From assembly GCA_903832165.1 (NCBI GenBank), contig CAILAQ010000060.1:1-11031 (forward strand): 11,031 nt of DNA, in the 5' to 3' direction. The translations under genes were made by a program, and so were the position numbers. Below the pieces are notes generated by a model. That model was not told where the DNA came from. It saw nothing but the letters and a program-made list of their open reading frames with translations, and did not search any database. Each line of letters opens with the position of its first letter. Positions within the stretch are counted from its first letter, which is position 1. Source of the stretch: an uncultured Bacteroidota bacterium (GTDB lineage Bacteria; Bacteroidota; Bacteroidia; Bacteroidales; UBA12481). Below are positions 5,328 through 11,031 of this stretch, in pieces.

Positions 5328-6182
5328 ATGAAACCTAAATCGCTCTCTGTCTTCTTTGTCTTCCTGTTTATTGCAGCATTCCCGGCCTTTTCACAAAAGA
5401 AAGTTAAGGACCTCCCATACCATCAACTTCAGCAATACAGCTGGATGCGACTGGCGACGATCGTTCCAGAGGTTACTGACCGGATTATTCTGCCGGTTGG
5501 CACGGTGGAATCACATGGTGCCTGCCCGATAGGGACCGATAATTATATACCGGAAAACCTGGCCGATCATGTGTGGGCTGATGTAAATGCATTGGTGGCA
5601 CCGGCTGTGAATCATGGAGTTACCGGGGCTTCTATTTCGCAATTTCCTGGTTCAATCATGATCAGGCCGGAAATCTTTCAGGAATATATTTATGACATTC
5701 TCAAGGATCTTGTGCGGACAGGGTTTAAGAATATCCTGATCATCAACGGCCATGGCGGCAATACCGAACCCATGCAAAACGCAATCACCAAGCTGCATAT
5801 GGAAACCGGGGCTCATTTTATGATTATCAGCTGGTGGGAAACAGCATGGAACCTATCGGAAGAAGTATACGGACTGAAGCCGATACAATCCGGTCATGGC
5901 GACCTGGAGGAGGCTGCTCTGGTGATGTCGAAATACCCTGAGCTAATTGATCGTGAGATGTACGAAAAGCTGGGGAAAGACAATCTCGGCCATGCAGGAA
6001 CCGATAAGGGAGTAATCATGATGCCTGCCTGGGCAACCACCCGACTACCGGAAACCGGCGTGGGTTACCTTGATTTCGATATTAAAAAGGCCAAAGAGTA
6101 CACCGTCAAAAAAGCAAAATTTATTTCAGACACATTTAATGAAGCCGTCAGTCGCTGGGAAATGATGGAAGGGTGGAAGTAA
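5328..6182 (+). CDS. Exported creatininase-family amidohydrolase
   Basis: 284 residues. An N-terminal export signal (MKPKSLSVFFVFLFIAAFPAFSQ, probable cleavage around residues 22-23) is followed by one creatininase domain. Family metal-site motifs are intact: LPVGTVESHG (E61, H63), then D71 in IGTDNY, then NGHGGN (140-145, H142), and a late segment SGHGDLEEAAL (H190, E194/E195) in the position of the usual HAG..ETS motif. Creatininase-family enzymes use a two-metal site to hydrolyse cyclic or linear amides (creatinine, formamidopyrimidine intermediates, and others). NGHGGN rather than the creatininase NGHYEN argues against creatinine itself as substrate. The signal peptide puts it in the periplasm, which is less usual for the family. 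It stands alone, flanked by a minus-strand gene and a repeat array, so context gives no pathway. Fold and catalytic class are secure; substrate unknown. Confidence 0.88.
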   Translation: MKPKSLSVFFVFLFIAAFPAFSQKKVKDLPYHQLQQYSWMRLATIVPEVTDRIILPVGTVESHGACPIGTDNYIPENLADHVWADVNALVAPAVNHGVTGASISQFPGSIMIRPEIFQEYIYDILKDLVRTGFKNILIINGHGGNTEPMQNAITKLHMETGAHFMIISWWETAWNLSEEVYGLKPIQSGHGDLEEAALVMSKYPELIDREMYEKLGKDNLGHAGTDKGVIMMPAWATTRLPETGVGYLDFDIKKAKEYTVKKAKFISDTFNEAVSRWEMMEGWK

Positions 6183-6183
6183 A

Positions 6184-6239
6184 CAGTCTTCAGTCATCAG
6201 TCTTCAGTCCACAGTTCACAGTCGGTAGTTAGCAGTTGG
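6184..6239 (+). repeat. CAGTNNN heptamer array, eight units, after the amidohydrolase stop
   Basis: Eight phased 7-base units: CAGTCTT, CAGTCAT, CAGTCTT, CAGTCCA, CAGTTCA, CAGTCGG, TAGTTAG, CAGTTGG, one of them with C changed to T. The array starts two bases after the TAA stop (6180-6182). Unit number and phase match the array at 4946-5001, but the variable triplets differ, so it is not a simple recent copy of that array. Confidence 0.85.
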
Positions 6240-6247
6240 TGGTAGAA

Positions 6248-6255
6248 TAAATTTG
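6248..6255 (+). promoter_or_regulatory. Possible -7 box upstream of the activase gene
   Basis: TAAATTTG fits TAnnTTTG exactly and lies just beyond the CAGTNNN array. There is no TTG at the expected distance upstream, and the leader to the ATG at 6377 would be over 110 bases. A second, shorter candidate TATTTTG (6346-6352) is one base short of consensus. The rest of 6256-6376 is AT-rich with no recognised structure. Confidence 0.25.
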
Positions 6256-6376
6256 GAAATTCGAAAATAGTTTTTAGATTTACTAGCCAAGGACACTAAA
6301 TAAGACGACATACCATAGTTCGGCGCAGTGATTAATTCACGCGTTTATTTTGCTATTAACCATTAATACCCACAAA

Positions 6377-9300
6377 ATGGTAAAACAAGATATGAAGTAT
6401 GACATTGGCATCGATATCGGCTCGATTTCGATTAATACTGTTTTAATTGATGAATCAGGCATTATCCGTGAGGAATTTTACGATTACGGTTACGGCAGGC
6501 CATTTCACCAATTGTTAGCCCGCCTGGAAAGTTTATTTGAAGCCTATCCCGCAGAGAATATGAATTTCATGGCCTTTACCGGCCAGGGCGGTAAAAAAGC
6601 TGCCGAAGTCCTGGGAGGTATTCATATAAATGAAATCATTTCACAATCCACTGCGGTATCCACCCTTTATCCGGAGGTTCGCACTGTTATTGAGATGGGT
6701 GGAGAGGATTCAAAACTGATTTTTATGGATGGCGGAGCTGTTGAAGGCTCCTCGAGATTGTCAGATTTCTCAATGAATAGTCTATGCGCAGCGGGTACTG
6801 GTTCGTTTCTCGACCAGCAAGCAAAACGTATGGGAGTGAAAATCGAGAAAGAATTTGGTGAGCTGGCGCTTAAATCGAAAAACCCTCCAAGAATAGCTGG
6901 TCGTTGCAGTGTTTTTGCCAAAAGCGATATGATACATCTGCAACAGGTTGCCACTCCAATGGAGGATATTATTGCCGGATTGTGCTTTGCGGTTGCACGA
7001 AATCTTAAAGGGACCCTCGGTCGGGGAAAACATTTTACAACCCCGGTTATGTTCCAGGGCGGTGTTGCTGCAAATGCCGGTATGGTGAGAGCTTTTCGTG
7101 AAGTGCTCAACCTGAATGAAAACGAGCTGATCATCCCTGAACATTTTGCTTCCATGGGGGCCATAGGCGCCATTATATATACGAAAAATAAGAAATCCGA
7201 ACTAAAAGAATTCGGTGGCTTAGATGTATTGCGTTTGTATCTGGCTGAATATGAGAAATCAGGAGTGCAAAGTCTGGCTCCTCTGAAACCCACAGAATCA
7301 GTATATAATAAGGAAATTGTACCACTGCCCTCCGGAGATTCTAAAACCGAGGTCTACCTAGGCGTTGATGTTGGTTCGCTGAGTACCAATATCGTATTGC
7401 TGAATTCTGATAGCGGTGTGGTTGCCCGTAGATATCTGCCAACCGCCAGCAAACCCATCGAAGCTATCAGAAAAGGGTTGCGTGAGATCCATGAAGAGGT
7501 GGGTGACAGAATTATCATCAAGGCTGCGGGAACTACCGGTTCCGGCAGATATCTGACCGGCGATTTTATTGGTGCGGACGCCATCCAGAATGAGATTACT
7601 GCCCAGGCAAAGGCGACTATCTATTTTGATCCGGAAGTTGATACAATTTTTGAAATTGGCGGGCAGGACTCAAAATATATCCGGATAGAGAACGGGGTTA
7701 TTGTAGATTTTGAGATGAACAAGGTTTGCGCGGCCGGAACTGGTTCGTTCCTGGAGGAACAGGCTGAGCGACTGGATATCAATATTGTAAAGGAATTTGA
7801 AAAACTGGCCTTTGAAGGAAAAGCTCCATCAAAACTTGGCGAAAGGTGTACGGTTTTTATGGAAAGCGATCTCAATTCCTGTCAGCAGAAAGGGGAAGAA
7901 AAGGAAAATCTTATTGCCGGGCTGGCCTATTCAACGGTATTGAACTACCTGAACCGGGTGGTTGGCGATAAGCCTGTTGGAAACAAGATTTATTATCAGG
8001 GAGGTGTTACCAATAACAAAGCTGTAGTTGCTGCTTTTGAACAGGTTACAGGTAAAAAAATTCATGTTCCCCCACATTTTGATATTACCGGAGCTATCGG
8101 GGCTGCAATGCTCGCACGCGAGAGTATGGCACCTGGCCAGAACAGCCGGTTCAAGGGTTTTAATGTGAGCGAGGTTAGTTACGCCACCGATACTTTTGTG
8201 TGTAAGCATTGCTCCAATCATTGCGAAATTCATGAAGTAAGTATCGAGGGGGAAAAACCACTTTTCTACGGTGGAATTTGCGACCGGTATGATACCGATG
8301 AACGTAAAGGTGGCGGAGCTCAAATCCCGGATCTTTTCCTGGAGCGTACACGGATGCTCATGGATGGTTATAGTTCTTTTCAGGATCCGGCGAAACTCAC
8401 TGTCGGAATTCCGCGGGAATTGTCGATCTATTATCAGAATTTTCCTTTCTGGAGAACCCTGCTGGAAGAGCTTGGCGTAAATGTGATACTGTCCAAAGAG
8501 TCGAGCAAGAAAACCCTGACCCGGTCGCTTGAAATGATGACCTGCGAAACCTGTCTGCCAATTGAGATGATGCACGGGCATGTTGATGACCTGTTCAAAA
8601 AAGGCGTCGATTTTGTTTTTCTGCCCTTTGTGGTCAACCAAAAAGGAGCCGACGACAACCCGACCAATAACTGCAATTGTCCATGGATTCAGGCTCACCC
8701 TTTCATGGTGAAGGCTGCCTATAACGATTCTCCGCTGAAAGAGAAAATTTTGACCCCCACCTTTCATCTGAGATACTTCGATACCGCTTTCAGGGAAGAG
8801 GTGCTGGAGTTCGCAAAAACCATCTTCGGCGTATCAAAATCAGTGATTCTGAACGCTGTAAAAAAAGCCGATGAAGCACAAATACGTTTTGAGAAAAAGG
8901 TGGATGAAAGGGGCAGGGAGGTTATAGCGAATCTTCCGGAGGGGAGGCAATCATTTGTTGTGATCGGCCGTTCCTATAACACCAGCGACCCTGCACTAAA
9001 CCTTAATCTGGCGGAAAAGCTCAGGAACATGAATATTCTGGCTATTCCCATCGATTTTCTGCCATTGAAGGATGAAAATGTTTTCGATACTTATCCGATG
9101 ATGTACTGGCCCAGCGGGCAAAAAATCATTGCAGCCTCGCGAATTGTGGCTAAAAACGAGAGACTGAACGCTGTTTATCTCGGGAACTTCCGCTGCGGGC
9201 CGGATTCGTTTCTCCGGCATTATATGTCTAAGGAGATGAATGGCAAACCATACCTGCATCTGGAGGTTGATGAGCACAGTGCCAATGCAGGAATGATCAC

Positions 9301-10618
9301 TCGAATCGAAGCTTTCATTGATAGTCTCGATGGATATTATCATTCAAGGCGACCCCTGATCAGCAGGGAGATACCGAAACCTCACAGAGTGCTGCCGATT
9401 ACCGAACGGACACTATATTTTCCTTATGCAAATGATGTGGTACTGGCATTTGTAGGAGCCTGCCGTGCAATTGGAATGAAGGCTGAACTTTTGCCCATGC
9501 AGGACGAAACTGATCTGGCAATTGCCCGAAAATATACTAATGGTCAGGAGTGTTTTCCGTTCATCTGTACAACCGGAAGCTTCCTTCGCAAGCTTATGGA
9601 ACCGGGGATCGTGCCGGGCGAGGTGTCATTTTTCATGCCCGGGCATAACGGTCCTTGCCGGTTTGGCGGTTATAGCAAGCTTCAGGAGATTTTGTTCGAG
9701 AAACTTGGCTTTGGGGAAGCAACTATTGTACATCCCAGCAATGAGGATAATTATAACAGTATCGCCCCGGGTAACCCGGTGAAATGGAGGATGCTCGCCT
9801 GGAGAGGAATGGTTGCGATAGATATTCTCCGGAAGCTCCAGCAGCAGAGGCGTCCGTACGAAATGATCAAGGGCCAGACCGATGGAGTATATAAGAAAGC
9901 TTTGGAGGCGGTTGTGGAATCACTGGCCGGCGGAGGGAAGACACTTCGGACTGTTCTCGACAGATATGCTCAGGAATTCATGGCAATCCCATATTCCAAT
10001 GGTATACGTAAACCGATCATTGCGGTGGTAGGTGAGATTTTCATGCGCGATAATCCCTTCTGCAGTGCCCAAATGGTGAAGAGACTCGAAGAGCTTGGGG
10101 CGGAAACCCTGATGGCTCCGTTTGCCGAGTGGATCTCCTATTCCACCTATCGGTTTGCCCGTGACAGCAGATGGAAGAAAAATACCAAATCCCTGATACA
10201 ATCAAAAATTCAGGGCGTTTTTCAGCATCGTTTTGAGGAGGAGCTTTTTGATGCAGTGCGCGACCATACTCCTATTGGTCCTGTGGTCAGGGTGAAGGAT
10301 ATGCTTGATCATTGCGATACCTATATAAATCGTGATTATGACGGCGATCCGCCTTTATCGTTGGGTACCGCCTCGATTCTTTCCGAAGGATACCTTTCCG
10401 GAGTTGTCAATATTCTACCGTTTACCTGTATGCCGGGAACCCTGAATACTGCGGTTTCTGATATTTTTAAGCGCGATCATGATTATCTGCCATGGGAGAA
10501 TTTTGCATTTGACGGACAGGAAGATTCATCTCTTGAAAGCCGCTTACAGGCATTTATGCACCAGGCAAAGGAATATTGTTCCAGAAAAGATCTGCAGAAA
10601 CTGGAGTTTTTCAAATAG
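6377..10618 (+). CDS. Giant fused acyl-CoA dehydratase activase (two BadF/HgdC ATPase domains + DUF2229 + dehydratase-like region)
   Basis: ATG at 6377 gives 1413 residues; an upstream in-frame TTG (6350) is less likely and ATG 6392 is possible. Two ASKHA ATPase domains of the BadF/BadG/BcrA/HgdC family occur at about 8-268 (GIDIGS, EMGGEDSK, LCAAGTGSF with C137, GRCSVFAKSD with C177, FQGGVAAN) and 326-581 (GVDVGS, EIGGQDSK, VCAAGTGSF with C451, ERCTVFMESD with C491, YQGGVTNN). In homodimeric activators these two Cys per subunit jointly bind one [4Fe-4S] cluster. A connector with C609-C612-C616 and C635 resembles a metal knuckle. DUF2229 follows from about 675 (VGIPRELSIYY; C723, C726; C768). 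The remaining part (about 860-1355) resembles the dehydratase/double-cubane component, with NFRCGPDSF (C940), NGQECFPF (C1059) and GHNGPCRFGGY (C1094). Known relatives use ATP to drive low-potential electrons into a reductase. Substrate unknown. It is monocistronic here, with no separate dehydratase subunits nearby. Confidence 0.93.
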   Translation: MVKQDMKYDIGIDIGSISINTVLIDESGIIREEFYDYGYGRPFHQLLARLESLFEAYPAENMNFMAFTGQGGKKAAEVLGGIHINEIISQSTAVSTLYPEVRTVIEMGGEDSKLIFMDGGAVEGSSRLSDFSMNSLCAAGTGSFLDQQAKRMGVKIEKEFGELALKSKNPPRIAGRCSVFAKSDMIHLQQVATPMEDIIAGLCFAVARNLKGTLGRGKHFTTPVMFQGGVAANAGMVRAFREVLNLNENELIIPEHFASMGAIGAIIYTKNKKSELKEFGGLDVLRLYLAEYEKSGVQSLAPLKPTESVYNKEIVPLPSGDSKTEVYLGVDVGSLSTNIVLLNSDSGVVARRYLPTASKPIEAIRKGLREIHEEVGDRIIIKAAGTTGSGRYLTGDFIGADAIQNEITAQAKATIYFDPEVDTIFEIGGQDSKYIRIENGVIVDFEMNKVCAAGTGSFLEEQAERLDINIVKEFEKLAFEGKAPSKLGERCTVFMESDLNSCQQKGEEKENLIAGLAYSTVLNYLNRVVGDKPVGNKIYYQGGVTNNKAVVAAFEQVTGKKIHVPPHFDITGAIGAAMLARESMAPGQNSRFKGFNVSEVSYATDTFVCKHCSNHCEIHEVSIEGEKPLFYGGICDRYDTDERKGGGAQIPDLFLERTRMLMDGYSSFQDPAKLTVGIPRELSIYYQNFPFWRTLLEELGVNVILSKESSKKTLTRSLEMMTCETCLPIEMMHGHVDDLFKKGVDFVFLPFVVNQKGADDNPTNNCNCPWIQAHPFMVKAAYNDSPLKEKILTPTFHLRYFDTAFREEVLEFAKTIFGVSKSVILNAVKKADEAQIRFEKKVDERGREVIANLPEGRQSFVVIGRSYNTSDPALNLNLAEKLRNMNILAIPIDFLPLKDENVFDTYPMMYWPSGQKIIAASRIVAKNERLNAVYLGNFRCGPDSFLRHYMSKEMNGKPYLHLEVDEHSANAGMITRIEAFIDSLDGYYHSRRPLISREIPKPHRVLPITERTLYFPYANDVVLAFVGACRAIGMKAELLPMQDETDLAIARKYTNGQECFPFICTTGSFLRKLMEPGIVPGEVSFFMPGHNGPCRFGGYSKLQEILFEKLGFGEATIVHPSNEDNYNSIAPGNPVKWRMLAWRGMVAIDILRKLQQQRRPYEMIKGQTDGVYKKALEAVVESLAGGGKTLRTVLDRYAQEFMAIPYSNGIRKPIIAVVGEIFMRDNPFCSAQMVKRLEELGAETLMAPFAEWISYSTYRFARDSRWKKNTKSLIQSKIQGVFQHRFEEELFDAVRDHTPIGPVVRVKDMLDHCDTYINRDYDGDPPLSLGTASILSEGYLSGVVNILPFTCMPGTLNTAVSDIFKRDHDYLPWENFAFDGQEDSSLESRLQAFMHQAKEYCSRKDLQKLEFFK

Positions 10619-10624
10619 TATTTG

Positions 10625-10643
10625 ACAAAAAGCTTTTTTTTGT
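10625..10643 (+). terminator. AT-rich stem-loop after the activase gene, doubtful terminator
   Basis: ACAAAAA (10625-10631) and TTTTTGT (10637-10643) can pair as a 7-bp AT-rich stem with a 5-base loop seven bases after the stop codon. The stem is weak and is not followed by a U-run, so efficiency would be low. Its T-tract doubles as the upstream element of the next promoter. Confidence 0.25.
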
Positions 10644-10669
10644 GGATTAAAATTGGTTACATATCTTTA
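10639..10669 (+). promoter_or_regulatory. Bacteroidota-type promoter for the outer-membrane protein gene
   Basis: TTTG (10639-10642), 19 bases, then TATCTTTA (10662-10669), which differs from TAnnTTTG only in the last base. Spacing is within the usual 19-21 range. The transcript would start near 10675 and carry an untranslated leader of about 65 bases before the ATG at 10742. This is the only promoter-like element in the 123-base gap. Confidence 0.6.
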
Positions 10670-10741
10670 CTGTAGCTGAACATTTTGTTTTTAGCGTTGT
10701 TACCAATTCAAGTAACCTTAGCCAACTTTTAAAAATTTTAA

Positions 10742-11031
10742 ATGAAAACAAACAAATTCCTCTTACTGGCCTTACTGCTGGGCACTTTTGCAGGACCAGC
10801 CCTTAAGGCTCAATCAGAACCGGTTGCCAAGCAGGCTGAATGGACTTTTAAGCCAGGAATCGGAGTGGGGCTTAAAGCGTCCACCAATGGTCTGGGTGGA
10901 GATGTGATTTATAATTTTCATAAAAGAATGGCCCTGCGGCTTGGGTTCGAGACCATGGGCTGTGGCACTAATGTGCCTTTTGAAGAACAGGGCAGCAACT
11001 ACAGCGCTGATGTAAAAGTTAAAACCGGAAG
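10742..11031 (+). CDS. Outer-membrane beta-barrel-like protein, 5' part only
   Basis: The frame from ATG 10742 is open to the window end (96 complete codons); the rest lies beyond. It starts with a type I signal peptide (MKTNKFLLLALLLGTFAGPA, probable cut after LKA-Q at residue 23). A segment with alternating strands follows: WTFKPGIGVGLKASTNGLGG, then DVIYNFHKRMALRLGFETMG, which reads like the first hairpins of a Bacteroidota outer-membrane barrel. The tail NYSADVKVKTG looks like the next strand. No lipobox is seen. It has its own promoter (10639-10669), so it is probably a separate transcription unit from the activase. The exact family and function cannot be named from this fragment. Confidence 0.7.
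   Translation, partial: MKTNKFLLLALLLGTFAGPALKAQSEPVAKQAEWTFKPGIGVGLKASTNGLGGDVIYNFHKRMALRLGFETMGCGTNVPFEEQGSNYSADVKVKTG

Noticed and set aside
4946..6239. CRISPR array made from the CAGTNNN repeats
   Set aside because: The unit is 7 bases with no 30-base spacers and there are no cas genes. It is a short-period repeat.
6350..6376. TTG at 6350 as the start of the activase gene
   Set aside because: The nine extra residues do not resemble the family N-terminus, and ATG 6377 precedes the MKYDIGIDIGS strand at a normal distance.
7931..8767. Long minus-strand open frame (278 codons) and other minus-strand frames inside the activase gene
   Set aside because: They lie antisense to strongly conserved coding sequence, and their translations show no family motif. 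They reflect codon bias of the plus-strand gene.

Overview
The window looks like a piece of a Bacteroidota chromosome, probably an anaerobic or environmental Bacteroidales/Marinilabiliales-type lineage. The evidence is indirect: promoter boxes of the TAnnTTTG type (two with a correctly spaced upstream TTG/TTTG), weak Shine-Dalgarno sequences, a secreted six-bladed propeller protein next to a redoxin, DUF4160/DUF2442 genes, an NtrC-type regulator with the GAYTDA loop variant, and intergenic arrays of a CAGTNNN heptamer. I cannot assign a genus from sequence alone. No rRNA, tRNA, CRISPR array or transposase was found.

Layout. (1) Bases 3-473: the 3' end of a thioredoxin-fold protein whose usual CxxC is not visible. 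(2) 551-1505: a secreted six-bladed beta-propeller gene broken by a +1 frame change and apparently missing middle blades, followed by a 32-codon signal-peptide-like scrap (1562-1660). Together these look like a decaying accessory locus. (3) 1710-2172: two overlapping small genes of the DUF4160 and DUF2442 families, a common pair of unproven function. (4) 2270-4958: a two-gene operon with an NtrC-type sigma-54 regulator followed, with a 17-base overlap, by a membrane histidine kinase that has almost no extracytoplasmic loop. (5) 4946-5327: a CAGTNNN array that begins inside the kinase gene and supplies its stop codon, then a small minus-strand solo HicB-like antitoxin gene (5035-5205) with its own good promoter. 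(6) 5328-6182: an exported creatininase-family amidohydrolase. (7) 6184-6376: a second CAGTNNN array and an AT-rich leader. (8) 6377-10618: a 1413-residue protein made of two BadF/HgdC-type activase ATPase domains, a cysteine-rich connector, a DUF2229 region and a region resembling the dehydratase component. (9) 10742 to the end: the start of an outer-membrane beta-barrel-like protein with its own promoter.

How they may work together. The regulator and kinase are a clear functional pair. Their targets cannot be read from this window: no convincing sigma-54 (-24/-12) site was seen. The two small-gene modules and the broken secreted locus are accessory in character. The large activase is the most interesting metabolic gene. 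Each ATPase half keeps the two cysteines that in the homodimeric activators (HgdC type) jointly hold one [4Fe-4S] cluster, so one chain could fold as its own dimer and feed electrons to a reductase module in the same polypeptide. Its substrate is unknown.

The repeat content also stands out. Two eight-unit CAGTNNN arrays and one short relic sit immediately downstream of plus-strand genes. A second repeat type (GGGGTCCCGA...TCGGGAT) occurs once between genes and once in frame inside the regulator's inter-domain linker, where it forms part of a 42-base imperfect hairpin.
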